This document shows positions 17,661 through 26,216 of a stretch of 45,560 nucleotides of DNA, piece by piece. How positions within the stretch are numbered: position 1 is the stretch's first letter; every line of letters starts with the position of its first letter. The notes beneath the pieces are model-generated. The model was not told where the DNA came from. It saw nothing but the letters and a program-made list of their open reading frames with translations, and searched no databases. Source of the stretch: Myxococcales bacterium. GTDB lineage: Bacteria; Myxococcota; Polyangia; Nannocystales; Nannocystaceae. The stretch is from positions 1 to 45,560 of the forward strand of contig JAEUJW010000059.1 in NCBI GenBank assembly GCA_016793465.1. Direction: 5' to 3'. Position numbers and translations under genes: made by a program.

Positions 17661-19343
17661 ATGACCTTCCTCGAAGCCGCGATCGAAGTCCTCCGTCACG
17701 AGTCCGAGCCGCTTCATTTCGCCGAGATCGCCAAACGCGCGGTCGGACGTAACCTCCTCTCGCACGTCGGCCGCGACCCGGAGGCGGCCATGCGCACGTG
17801 CCTCAATTCGGCGATCCGCGGCGACCAGGCCCTGCTTGTGCGCAGCAAGCCGGGCTACTACGCGATCCGCCCGGGCGCCGAGCTGCCGCCGGAGCCGTCG
17901 GCGCCCGCGCCGGAGCCGCCGAAGGTCGAGGCCAGGCCGGAGCCGAAGCCCGAGCCCCGGGTCGAGGCGCCGCGGGTCGAGGCGCCGCGGATCGAGGCGC
18001 CGCGCGAGGCGCCGCGGGTCGAAGTCCCGCGTGAGGTGCCGCGGACCGAGCCGCGTCCGGTCGCTGCGCCCCCGCCGGTCGCGGCGGCGCCGGCGCCGGC
18101 CGATGAAGAGGAGGAGGGCGACGAAGAGGGCGGCGAAGAGGACGACCGTGGCGGCCGCCGCAAGCGCCGACGCGGGCGCTTCGGGGTCCGCGGCGAGGCG
18201 CCGCCGCCGCAGCTGGTGGCGGTCAAGCCGTCGCGTCGCGGGGCCGACACCACCCGTCGCGACCAGGTGCTGCAGAAGGTGCAGCAGCTCGAGTTCGAGG
18301 CGCCCCGCGGGGCTGGCCTCGACGGCGTCACGGACGTCGCCCTGGTGATGGCCAACGCGATGTCGCGTCTGGCCGAAGAGAGGCCTGAATTGCGCAACGA
18401 GTTCGAGAGTTTGCAGCGCGCTCCTACACCCAATCCCTCACCGACGCCGACGCGCAAGCCGCTGGGTCCGCCGCCGCCGCGGTCGGCCCAGCCGCCGCTC
18501 GACGACAGCGACGAGCGGGGCGGTCGGCGTCGTCGCCGGCGCAAGCGTCGCGGGCGTCGGGTCGAGTGGACGAGCGAGGGCGGCGAGGCGCGGAGCGGCG
18601 AGGTGCAGACCCGCGGCCTCCTGCAGCAGGCCGCGCAAGTGCTCATGGAAGCTGGCGCCCGTTCGTTGCACATCCGCCAAATTGCTGAGCAATTGGCAGG
18701 GCAGGGCATGCTCGGCGGGGAGATCTCGGAGATCGAGCGGGCCGTCACCGCGGCGATCCTCCTCGACATCCGTCGGCACGGCCGCGGCTCGCGGTTCGTG
18801 GCCCGCGGCGACGCCCGCTACCAGCTCCAGACCTCGCGCCTGCCCGGTCCGGCGGCGGCGGCCGAGCAGGCCCTGCGGGCCGCGGCGCAGGCCGCCGACG
18901 AGGAGACCAACAACCAACTCGTCCAATGGTTGCAGTCGCTTGGGCCGCGGGGCCTCGAGACCTTGGTGAGGATCTGGCTCGAGCGCGAGGGCTTCGCCCT
19001 GCTGGCCACCTTGCCGCCGGCGCGGGGCATCGGCCGGCTGGTCGTGGCAGATCCCGAGGCCGACGAGGACGACCGGCTGCTCGCGCTGGTGCTTCCGCGC
19101 AAGACGGCGATCGACCCGACCGCGTGGGCGGGCGACGCCGAGCGCAACAGCTGCGGCGGCACGCTTGTGTTCGCCATGGGCGAGGTCCCGGCCGAGCCGC
19201 CGTGGGGCGAGGGCCGCACCATCGAGGCGCCCGAGTTCGCGCGCTGGCTGCGGACCCAGGGCATCGCGGTCAACAGCATCACCATCGAGGCTTGCGTCCT
19301 CGACCCGACGGTGATCGAGTCGATCAGTGGACTCGACACCTGA
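17661..19343 (+). CDS. double HARE-HTH protein with restriction-endonuclease-like C-terminus
   Basis: A 560-residue protein. Residues about 1-72 fit a HARE-HTH (HB1/ASXL/restriction-endonuclease HTH) domain: FLEAAIEVLRHESEPLHFAEIAKRAV, ending SKPGYYAIR. A long Pro/Glu/Arg low-complexity region (75-180) ends in a very basic patch (RRKRRRGR). A second HARE-like unit spans about 317-397 (LLQQAAQVLMEAGARSLHIRQIAEQLA, then SRFVARGDARYQLQ). The end (about 414-560) looks like an Mrr-type nuclease fold: GLETLVRIWLEREGF, then VLPRKT where Mrr has its QxK strand, but the catalytic Asp/Gln are not clear. HARE domains are proposed to read modified DNA in chromatin and restriction contexts. It overlaps lipB by 17 bp. 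Confidence 0.7.
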   Translation: MTFLEAAIEVLRHESEPLHFAEIAKRAVGRNLLSHVGRDPEAAMRTCLNSAIRGDQALLVRSKPGYYAIRPGAELPPEPSAPAPEPPKVEARPEPKPEPRVEAPRVEAPRIEAPREAPRVEVPREVPRTEPRPVAAPPPVAAAPAPADEEEEGDEEGGEEDDRGGRRKRRRGRFGVRGEAPPPQLVAVKPSRRGADTTRRDQVLQKVQQLEFEAPRGAGLDGVTDVALVMANAMSRLAEERPELRNEFESLQRAPTPNPSPTPTRKPLGPPPPRSAQPPLDDSDERGGRRRRRRKRRGRRVEWTSEGGEARSGEVQTRGLLQQAAQVLMEAGARSLHIRQIAEQLAGQGMLGGEISEIERAVTAAILLDIRRHGRGSRFVARGDARYQLQTSRLPGPAAAAEQALRAAAQAADEETNNQLVQWLQSLGPRGLETLVRIWLEREGFALLATLPPARGIGRLVVADPEADEDDRLLALVLPRKTAIDPTAWAGDAERNSCGGTLVFAMGEVPAEPPWGEGRTIEAPEFARWLRTQGIAVNSITIEACVLDPTVIESISGLDT

Positions 19344-19980
19344 GAGGTTGCGGGCGCGGTGGCTCGGGCGCCGCGGGTTCTCCGAGGCGCTCGCGCTGCA
19401 GGTCGCGGCCCGGGGAGAAGTGGTGGCCGGCGCGCCCGGGGTGGTGCTGCTGGTCGAGCACCCGCCGGTGCTGACGCTCGGCCGGCGCGCCAGCCCGGGG
19501 GACATCCTGTGGTCGGAGGCCGAACTCGCGGCGGCCGGGGTCGAGGTGGTCGAGACGCCGCGCGGCGGGCAGGTCACCCTGCACGCGCCCGGACAATTGG
19601 TGGCCTACCCGGTGGTGTTGATCGGCCGGAAGATCCGCGACCACGTGGTCCGGCTCGGTCGGGTCGCCGCCGCCCTGCTCGCGGAGCTCGGGGTCGCGGG
19701 CCATGAATTTCGCATGGAACACCCGGGAGTGTGGCTCGGCGAGCGCAAGCTGGCCTCGATCGGGGTGCACATCAGCCAGGGCGTGGCGATCCAGGGCGTG
19801 TCGATCAACCTCGACGTCGCCCCGGCCCTGTTCGGCTCGCTGGTCTCGTGCGGGCTGCGCGGGGTCGAGATGACGAGCGCCACCGCCGTCGGCGGGCGGG
19901 CGCTCGAGGTCGAGGCCGCGGGCCGGCGCTTCGCCGAGCTGTTCGCCGCGGACCTCGGAGCCGACCTCACCTGGGAGTGA
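19327..19980 (+). CDS. lipB: octanoyl-[acyl carrier protein]:protein N-octanoyltransferase
   Basis: A 217-residue LipB, which moves the octanoyl group from acyl carrier protein onto the lipoyl domains of 2-oxoacid dehydrogenases and the glycine cleavage H protein. Family blocks: LVEHPPVLTLGRR (42-54), RGGQVTLHAPGQLVAYP (79-95; usual RGGxxTYHGPGQ), GERKLASIGVHIS with catalytic Lys141, GVSINLD and SCGLRGVEMTS with catalytic Cys175. The start is a GTG at 19327 that overlaps the end of the HARE-HTH gene by 17 bp, implying translational coupling. No lipA is visible nearby. Confidence 0.93.
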   Translation: MDSTPERLRARWLGRRGFSEALALQVAARGEVVAGAPGVVLLVEHPPVLTLGRRASPGDILWSEAELAAAGVEVVETPRGGQVTLHAPGQLVAYPVVLIGRKIRDHVVRLGRVAAALLAELGVAGHEFRMEHPGVWLGERKLASIGVHISQGVAIQGVSINLDVAPALFGSLVSCGLRGVEMTSATAVGGRALEVEAAGRRFAELFAADLGADLTWE

Positions 19981-20021
19981 CGAGGGTTCGCGTCGGCCGC
20001 CCGTTCGGGTAAGGTGGCGGC

Positions 20022-20315
20022 ATGAGCGAGGTCCGCGTCAGCCAGCCCCACAACGTCAGCGTCGAAGAGGCCCGCAAGAAGGTCCAGGGCTTCGAGACCA
20101 TGGTCGAGAAGTACGGCGTCAAGTCGAAGTGGTCGGGCAACACGGCCAAGCTCGACGGCACCGGCGTCAGCGGCTCCATCGACATCAAGCCCAACGCGGT
20201 CGAGGTCGTGGTCAAGCTCGGCATGATGGCCCGCGCGTTCGGGGTCGACCCGGTCAAGCTCGAGTCGTCGATCCGCAAGCGCCTGAAGGAGGCCTTCGAG
20301 GGCGCCGCCACCTGA
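20022..20315 (+). CDS. polyhydroxyalkanoic acid system family protein
   Basis: A 97-residue protein matching the small PHA-granule-region family: VSQPHNVSVEEARKKVQGF at the N-terminus, WSGNTAKLDGTGVSGSIDIKPNAVEVVVKLGMMAR in the middle and a helical LESSIRKRLKEAFEG end. Members lie near polyhydroxyalkanoate genes in many proteobacteria, but their activity is not established. The ATG at 20022 lies 41 bp after lipB and likely shares its transcript. Confidence 0.8.
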   Translation: MSEVRVSQPHNVSVEEARKKVQGFETMVEKYGVKSKWSGNTAKLDGTGVSGSIDIKPNAVEVVVKLGMMARAFGVDPVKLESSIRKRLKEAFEGAAT

Positions 20316-20345
20316 GGGTCCGGCGGCTGGCGTGTGGTGGACGAC

Positions 20346-20366
20346 CCGGCGATGGTGCATCGCCGG
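20346..20366. terminator. hairpin after the lipB / PHA-system genes
   Basis: A perfect 8-bp inverted repeat CCGGCGAT / ATCGCCGG with loop GGTGC, 31 bp beyond the stop of the PHA-system gene. It could end the upstream transcript, but no T run follows, so the assignment is tentative. Confidence 0.4.
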
Positions 20367-20530
20367 TGTCGTGAAGATCTTCGTCTGCGAACTCGTGGTG
20401 GGCGCGGGCATCGCCGCGGTCGGTGCGACCATCGACCTGCGCCACGCCGGCGACCGCCGCCATGACGCGCGGGCCGACTGCGAGGCCGAGCGGGCGGCGT
20501 TCACCTGGCGCGACGCCCTCGGGTCCGTGA

Positions 20531-20546
20531 ATGTCCTTTCGGACAG
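20531..20546. repeat. palindrome family copy, loop TTTC
   Basis: ATGTCC-TTTC-GGACAG, the first base of the left arm being changed. It lies in the leader region upstream of the TonB receptor gene. Confidence 0.7.
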
Positions 20547-20994
20547 ATCGGCCAGCGAGGATTCAGGGTCTGCGTTCGCCGTCCGGACGCGGCGTGAACC
20601 GGTGGCACTACAATTAATAAGGATGTGGGAATAGCCGGAGCGGGCCGCAGGTCTGATCCGCGTCGGGTGATACGGTGTGAAGGCGACTGCTGAGTGTTTT
20701 TAGCGACACTGCGCGAATATACAGACACCATGTGACAGTGAATATGCTGATAACTTAACCGAGTTATCCTCGAGGTGGATTTTCAACGCGGGTCCCATGC
20801 CCATGAAAATGGGACCCTGCGGGCGCCATGGCGGTTTCGTTTTGTATTGACCTGGATGAGCACAATCGATATGACGGTTGCGTACACCAGCCATGTGAGG
20901 CTTGGCGGTGGTTCCGGATCGCGTTGACGATGCGCGCTCCGACAGACTTCTTACGGCCGTTTGGAGCCGACAATCCACGGCGAAGGAGCAGCGA

Positions 20995-23900
20995 ATGCGC
21001 AGGAGTGCTTGGATCACGATTTTGGGGGCCGTAGCGGCGCAGACGGTGATCACGTCGACCGCGGAGGCCGGTCCGAACGACGCCATTTTGGTCGGCGTGG
21101 TCCGCGACGTGGTGACCGGCGAGCCGGTCGAGGGTGCTGTGGTGGTCGTTCGCGGCGAGAAGCTGCAGGGCGAACGGACGCAGACGACCAACGTCAGCGG
21201 CCTCTACCGCCTCCCCAACCTGACCCCCGGGCAGAACTACGAGATCACGGTTCTGCACAAGGGGTACACCGGTGAGAAGCGGACCGGGTTGACGCTGCGC
21301 GCCTCGGCGACGCTGCGCATCGACCTGGCGGTCTCGCCGACCGGGGCCGACAAGGAGATCATCAACGTCACGGTGGCGGCCCCGACGGTCGACGTCGGCT
21401 CGGCGTCGATCGGCCTCAGCGTCGACAAGGAGATGGCGCGCCGGGTGCCGATCGCCCTGCCGACCGCGAAGGGCGGCGCGAACCGCAGCTTCGAGGCGGT
21501 CGCCGAGGCCACGCCGGGCGCCAGGAACGACACGTACGGGACGTCGGTCGCCGGCACCAGCTCGCCGGAGAACAAGTATTACGTCGACGGCATGTCGGTG
21601 AACGACCCGGCGTTCGGCCTCAACGGGGCCGGGCTGTCGGTCGAATTCGTCGAGGAGGTTCGCGTCGAGGCCGGCGGTTACCTGCCGGAGTTCGGGCGCG
21701 CGACCGGCGGCATCGTCAACGCGACCACCAAGTCGGGGTCGAACGAGTTCCACGGCAACGTCTACGCCAACTACAGCCCGGGCCAGCTGTTCGGGCGCAA
21801 CCAGGTGCCGGTCCGCGAGGGCTCGTCGATCGTCACCGACCGCTCGCTCGGGTGGATCGGCGACGCCGGCTTCGACGTCGGCGGGCGCATCATCAAGGAC
21901 AAGCTGTGGTTCTACGGCGGCTTCAACATCGCCCGGACCGTCTACAACGTCGACACCCACTGGAACCGCAAGCTCTACCAGCCGAGCGGTAACCCGAACG
22001 ACCCGTACCTGCGCGACGAGGCCGGCTTCCCGATCCCGCAGACCGACCCGACCACCGGCTACTCGCTGGTCGAGCGCATCACCGGCACCTCTGAGCGGCG
22101 CAAGGCCCAGAGCACGCAGATGCAGGTGGTCGCCAAGCTGACCTACACCCCGAAGAAGAACCACACCCTGGAGCTGCTCGGGATCTACATGCCGACGCTG
22201 TCGGGCGGCAACGGGACCTACGCGATGGACGCGCGCACGGCCCTGCCCGAGGTCGGCAACGTCACCGGCACGTACAACGCGCTGGCCTCGAAGACCCGCG
22301 ACGACAACGCCGACGTCAACTTGACGTGGAAGGCGACCGCCGACGACAACAAGTGGAACTTCGACACGTTCCTCGGCTGGCACCACCAGAACAACTCGGC
22401 GCTGCCGGTCGACGGCAGCCGGGTCGGCGGCGGCGGCCTCGCGGCCACGCCGGGCGTCATCTACCGCCGGAACAACCCGTACTTCCACGACCTCAGCGAC
22501 CCGGAGCTGCTGACCAACGCGGCCAGCGGCATCTGCGGCTACATCGACAACTCGCTGACGCCGTCGGACGCGTCGACGCGCCGGCCGATCTGCCCGGTCA
22601 CCGCGTGGACGACCGGCGGCCCGGGCTTCATCTACGAGCGCAAGGGCGACCGCGTGCAGGCGCGCTCGATCGCCACCCGCGTCCTCACCGGCGCGGGCAC
22701 CCACACCCTGAAGTTCGGCATCGACTTCGAGTACATGAGCTACAACAGCAACCGCGCCTACTCGGGCGGGACGCTGTACCGCGAGAGCACCGCCGGCACG
22801 AGCTTCGCCGACTTCCGGCAGTACAGCTTCCTGTCGGGGCCGGACAACGCCAACATCCTCACCAACCTGAGCTGGCACGTCTACTCGACGACGATCGGCG
22901 GGTTCATCCAGGACTCGTGGGCGATCGCCGACAAGGTCACCCTGAACGTCGGTCTGCGCTACGACGCGCAGCACCTGTTCGGCGGCGACAAGCGCCTGGC
23001 GATGTCCCTGCCGAACCAGATCTCGCCGCGCGTCGGCCTCATCTGGGACCCGACGCAGTCCGGTCACGCCAAGCTGTTCGTCAACTACGCCCGCTACTAC
23101 CAGAGCGTGCCGCTGAACCTGGCGGACCGCGCCGGCTCGGGTGAGCCCGGCACGCAGTCGTCGCACCGGCTGGCGGACAGCCCGATCCCGGGCGGCTGCG
23201 ATCCGACGATGGTCAGCGATCAGTCGGTCGCGGCCTGCCGCGCCGACGACAGCCGGCGTCAGCTCGGCGGCTCGAGCTCGCCCGACCAGCTGTGGGTGCT
23301 GACCGGCGCCGGCCGCGTCGCGGTCGACCCCAAGCTGAAGGCGCCGTCGACCGACGAAGTGGTCGCGGGCGGCGAGTACGAGATCCTCCGCGACGCGCGG
23401 CTCGGCCTGACGTACTCGCACCGCTGGATGACCCGCACGATCGAGGACATGAGCCGCGACGAGGCGACCACGTACTTCATCGGCAACCCGGGCTACGGCA
23501 TCGCCCGCGACTTCCCCAAGGCGACCCGCATCTACGACGCGGTGATGCTGTACCTCGACAAGAAGTTCACGCGGAACTTCCTCATCAACGCCAGCTACAC
23601 CCTGGCGTTCAACCGCGGCAACATCGCCGGCCTGTTCCGCCCGGAGAACGGCCAGCTCGACCCGAACATCAACTCGACGTTCGACCTGGTCTCGCTGCTC
23701 GCCAACCAGTACGGCTATCTGCCGGGCGACACCCGCCACAGCATCAAGCTGTTCACGGCCGGCGAGATCCCGCTGCCGAAGGGCCACTCGATCACCGTCG
23801 GCGGCTCGTTCCGCGCCCGCTCGGGCGGCCCGACCAACGCCCTCGGCTCGCACGTGCTGTACGGCCCGGCGGAGGCCTACCTGTTGCCGCGCGGCACCGG

Positions 23901-24204
23901 CGTGCGCCTGCCGTGGCAGTTCCAGATCGACACGAACTTCGGCTACCAGAAGCAGATCAACAAGGACCTGGCGATCCGCTTCACGGTGACCGTGTTCAAC
24001 GTGGCCAACTTCCAGCAGGTCGTCGCCATCGACGAGCAGTACACCGCCGACGACGTGGTCCCGATCGAGGGCGCGTCGGTCAGCGATCTGGCCAGCCTGC
24101 GCAACACCGACGGCCTGCCGGTCGTCAAGAACCCGAACTTCGGCAAGCCGCTTGCGTACCAGCAGCCCCGTCAGTTCAGCTTCGGCATCCGCCTGATCTT
24201 CTAG
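20995..24204 (+). CDS. Oar-like TonB-dependent outer-membrane receptor
   Basis: A 1069-residue outer-membrane protein. Signal peptide (about residues 1-26, ending STAEAG), then a carboxypeptidase-regulatory-like beta domain (GVVRDVVTGEPVEGAVVVVRGE, about 35-110), a plug domain (about 125-260, with YYVDGMSVNDPAFG, VEVRVEAGGYLPEFGRATGG and VNATTKSGSNEFHG) and a large beta barrel ending in aromatic-rich strands and a terminal Phe (SFGIRLIF). This is the layout of Oar-type receptors, which import or secrete ligands with energy from TonB; the ligand is unknown. ATG 20995 has AGGAG 6 nt upstream and starts the signal peptide. It heads an operon with the next two genes. Confidence 0.92.
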   Translation: MRRSAWITILGAVAAQTVITSTAEAGPNDAILVGVVRDVVTGEPVEGAVVVVRGEKLQGERTQTTNVSGLYRLPNLTPGQNYEITVLHKGYTGEKRTGLTLRASATLRIDLAVSPTGADKEIINVTVAAPTVDVGSASIGLSVDKEMARRVPIALPTAKGGANRSFEAVAEATPGARNDTYGTSVAGTSSPENKYYVDGMSVNDPAFGLNGAGLSVEFVEEVRVEAGGYLPEFGRATGGIVNATTKSGSNEFHGNVYANYSPGQLFGRNQVPVREGSSIVTDRSLGWIGDAGFDVGGRIIKDKLWFYGGFNIARTVYNVDTHWNRKLYQPSGNPNDPYLRDEAGFPIPQTDPTTGYSLVERITGTSERRKAQSTQMQVVAKLTYTPKKNHTLELLGIYMPTLSGGNGTYAMDARTALPEVGNVTGTYNALASKTRDDNADVNLTWKATADDNKWNFDTFLGWHHQNNSALPVDGSRVGGGGLAATPGVIYRRNNPYFHDLSDPELLTNAASGICGYIDNSLTPSDASTRRPICPVTAWTTGGPGFIYERKGDRVQARSIATRVLTGAGTHTLKFGIDFEYMSYNSNRAYSGGTLYRESTAGTSFADFRQYSFLSGPDNANILTNLSWHVYSTTIGGFIQDSWAIADKVTLNVGLRYDAQHLFGGDKRLAMSLPNQISPRVGLIWDPTQSGHAKLFVNYARYYQSVPLNLADRAGSGEPGTQSSHRLADSPIPGGCDPTMVSDQSVAACRADDSRRQLGGSSSPDQLWVLTGAGRVAVDPKLKAPSTDEVVAGGEYEILRDARLGLTYSHRWMTRTIEDMSRDEATTYFIGNPGYGIARDFPKATRIYDAVMLYLDKKFTRNFLINASYTLAFNRGNIAGLFRPENGQLDPNINSTFDLVSLLANQYGYLPGDTRHSIKLFTAGEIPLPKGHSITVGGSFRARSGGPTNALGSHVLYGPAEAYLLPRGTGVRLPWQFQIDTNFGYQKQINKDLAIRFTVTVFNVANFQQVVAIDEQYTADDVVPIEGASVSDLASLRNTDGLPVVKNPNFGKPLAYQQPRQFSFGIRLIF

Positions 24205-24216
24205 GAGGCGATACCA

Positions 24217-25050
24217 ATGCGCGCCAGCACTCGAATCATCCTCCCTGCTCTCGCCTTGCTGACGTTGTCCGACTGCAAGCAGTCGGAGATGGACTGCACC
24301 AGCGCCCACGGCGAATTCGCCGCCCGGTTCGACCTGAAGAAGGGCGCCGAGGACTCGCCGTGCGGCGGGCTCACCGGCGATCTCCTCGGCATGCAGACCT
24401 ACTTCGCCGAGGGCGGGATCAACGGCACGCCGAAGTTCGCCGAGTCGACGGTGGCGATCCGCGCGCAGTTCATGTTCGCTTACGCGTACGAGCGGCTGCT
24501 CGCCGACCTGCTCGCGGACGGGATGGACCCGTTCTTCACCGACTACAAGGCGCTCGAGGAGATGATCGGCGACCCCGACGCGCTCGGCGACTTCAAGGTC
24601 GGCGTCGACGCGGAGGGCTTCTGCGAGGTGCCGAAGATCAGCACGGTCGAGCTCAACCTGCCAGAGATCCCCGAGATCCCGGAGACGCCGCCGACCGACG
24701 ACGACCCCGCGACCCCAGACGTCGACGAGAGCAGCCCCGGCGACCCGGGCGCGCCCGGCCAGGCCGCGACCTCGCTCAAGTATGTGTGGGACAACGTCAA
24801 GTTCCTGGTCACGCCCGACGCGCAGGGCACCCAGTTCTCGGCCGACCTCAAGCTGACGGTCGACGGCGAGACCTGCGACTATCACGTCGTCGCTGTCTAT
24901 CCGCCGGTGCCCTGCATCAACGATGAGGGCGAGGCCGACCAGTCGATCTGTGACGACGACGCCAACGGCATCAACCCCGACTTCCCGACCAAGTGCTCGA
25001 AGACGTTCGGCTTCTGCCTCCTCGAGGGCGAGCTGCCCGCCTACGAATGA
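24217..25050 (+). CDS. lipoprotein partner of the TonB receptor, unknown function
   Basis: A 277-residue lipoprotein with lipobox LLTLSDCKQ (Cys about residue 20). The N-terminal half is helical (FAARFDLKKGAEDSPCGGL, FMFAYAYERLLADLLADGM). An acidic Pro/Asp/Glu linker (about 150-188) separates it from a beta-rich end with six cysteines (ETCDYHVV, VPCIND, SICDDD, TKCSKTFGFC). No family recognised. The ATG is 12 bp after the receptor stop, with an AGGAGG site that overlaps that stop codon, so translation is coupled. A surface or periplasmic accessory to the receptor is the inference, in the way SusD-like proteins accompany SusC, but it shows no SusD motif. Confidence 0.75.
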   Translation: MRASTRIILPALALLTLSDCKQSEMDCTSAHGEFAARFDLKKGAEDSPCGGLTGDLLGMQTYFAEGGINGTPKFAESTVAIRAQFMFAYAYERLLADLLADGMDPFFTDYKALEEMIGDPDALGDFKVGVDAEGFCEVPKISTVELNLPEIPEIPETPPTDDDPATPDVDESSPGDPGAPGQAATSLKYVWDNVKFLVTPDAQGTQFSADLKLTVDGETCDYHVVAVYPPVPCINDEGEADQSICDDDANGINPDFPTKCSKTFGFCLLEGELPAYE

Positions 25051-25075
25051 TCGCCTGAAGAAACGGAGCGTACAC

Positions 25076-25927
25076 GTGCGACGAATCGCTACGGACATGA
25101 ACACGCAATGCGGCCGCGGACGCCGCGGACTCCAGGCGACTGCGGCCGTGGTGGCCCTCCTCTTCGGAGAGGCCCAGGCCTTCGCTCAGGCGGCTCCGGC
25201 GGCTCCGGCCGCTCCGGCTCCGGCGCCCGCACCGACTTCGGCGCCCGCACCTGCACCGGCGCCCGCACCGGCGCCGACGACGGGCACGCCGACGGAGCGC
25301 AGCCCGGGTGATGTGCCGACCTCGGTCGAGGCGCCGCCGCCGGACCCGAACGCGCCGCCGCCTTCCGACGTGGCGCCACCGCCAGTCCCGCCGGAGCCGG
25401 CCGCGCCGCCGACCCCGCCCGCGCCGCCGCCGACGCCCGAGACCGTGGCGCCGCCGCCGAGCCCGAGCGCCGACGGAGGCCTGCTGGTCAAGGACGAGGC
25501 GGCCGCCCACTCGCTGCGCAAGAAGGGCCTCGCGGTGATGATCACCGGCGGCGTGGTCACGCTGGCCGGCCTGGCGACGACGATCGCCTTCACGATCCGT
25601 GGCCAGCAGTTCGAGCGGCTGCTCACCGCGGCGCAGGAGGACTACTACGACGAGAACTGCTCGTACAAGCTGATGCCGAGCAAGGAGAGTAAGTGCGGCC
25701 AGCTGGCGGCGCGCATCGACGGTCACCGCCAGACCGTCGACTTCGACGACCGCGCGACGCGGGCCGCCGGCGCGGCGATGGCCGCCGGCGTGATCGTGCT
25801 GGTGGCGGGCGGCATCATCTACCGCCTGGGCATCAAGAAGCTGAAGTCGGGGGAGATCGCCCGGGTGCAGGTGTCGCCGAACGTCAATCGCTCGTTCGCC
25901 GGTCTCTCGCTCATCGGTCGGTTCTGA
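25076..25927 (+). CDS. Pro/Ala-rich exported protein with two hydrophobic segments
   Basis: A 283-residue protein. After a signal-like start (GLQATAAVVALLFGEAQAFAQ) come about 110 residues of Pro/Ala repeats, then a charged helix and two hydrophobic segments (GLAVMITGGVVTLAGLATTIAF and GAAMAAGVIVLVAGGIIYRLGI) flanking a Cys-containing loop (DENCSYKLMPSKESKCGQ). This layout is common in myxobacterial envelope proteins encoded with outer-membrane receptors; a Pro/Ala spacer that crosses the periplasm, as in TonB-like proteins, is one idea, but no TonB C-terminal domain is present. I chose GTG 25076 because ACGGAG lies 6 nt upstream; an ATG at 25097 is the alternative. It is the third gene of the receptor operon. 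Confidence 0.7.
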   Translation: MRRIATDMNTQCGRGRRGLQATAAVVALLFGEAQAFAQAAPAAPAAPAPAPAPTSAPAPAPAPAPAPTTGTPTERSPGDVPTSVEAPPPDPNAPPPSDVAPPPVPPEPAAPPTPPAPPPTPETVAPPPSPSADGGLLVKDEAAAHSLRKKGLAVMITGGVVTLAGLATTIAFTIRGQQFERLLTAAQEDYYDENCSYKLMPSKESKCGQLAARIDGHRQTVDFDDRATRAAGAAMAAGVIVLVAGGIIYRLGIKKLKSGEIARVQVSPNVNRSFAGLSLIGRF

Positions 25928-26216
25928 CTTCACGGCCCTGCGGGCCTGGGTCGGCCTGCGGCCGATCGGGCCTGAAGGCCCGTCGTGGCGAGTTCGAGGG
26001 CGCGTCCCTTCGCGTGCGAGGGGGGCGCGCCGTTCGATTCGGTGGGGGCCTTGAAGGCCCGTCGTGGCGAGTTTGAGGGCGCGTCCCTTCGCGTGCGAGG
26101 GGGGCGCCCCGTTCGATTCGGTGGGGGCTTTGAAGGCCCGTCGTGGCGAGTTCGAGGGCGCGCCCTTCGCGTGCGAGGGGGGCGCGCCGTTCGATTCGGC
26201 GGGCCTTCGCTCGCGC
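25928..26216. repeat. 79-bp tandem repeat array and GGCC hairpins between convergent genes
   Basis: Three direct repeats with a 79-bp period start at 25974, 26053 and 26132, each opening with GAAGGCCCGTCGTGGCGAG; the third is one base shorter and ends near 26205. Just before the array are short hairpins such as CGGGCCTGAAGGCCCG (25967-25982), a 6-bp-arm, 4-base-loop design like that of the CTGTCC family but with a different arm. The period is not a multiple of 3, and the array lies between the stops of the 25927 and 26217 genes, so it is non-coding. Confidence 0.85.

Larger units (their letters stand above)
20316..20994. other. long leader region upstream of the TonB receptor gene
   Basis: About 680 bp without a convincing gene. 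A frame from a GTG at 20371 (start MKIFVCELVVGAGIAA after conversion of the first codon) runs to 20634 but shows no family and includes a palindrome copy. From about 20600 to 20940 the DNA is clearly less GC-rich than the surroundings. It contains a perfect 7-bp inverted repeat GATAACT / AGTTATC (20749-20768) and a perfect 9-bp one GGGTCCCAT / ATGGGACCC (20790-20817). The region may be a long structured 5' leader or imported DNA. Confidence 0.5.

Noticed and set aside
20371..20634. Small gene between the PHA-system gene and the TonB operon
   Set aside because: No family match, no ribosome site, and a palindrome copy lies inside; kept only as a note in the spacer description.
20764..25104. Very long minus-strand open frame (1446 codons)
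   Set aside because: It mirrors the TonB receptor operon; the translation is Arg/Val/Asp-rich without domains, a usual artefact of G/C-ending codons.
25974..26205. CRISPR array from 79-bp repeats
   Set aside because: The units are contiguous and nearly identical along their whole length, with no variable spacers and no cas genes.
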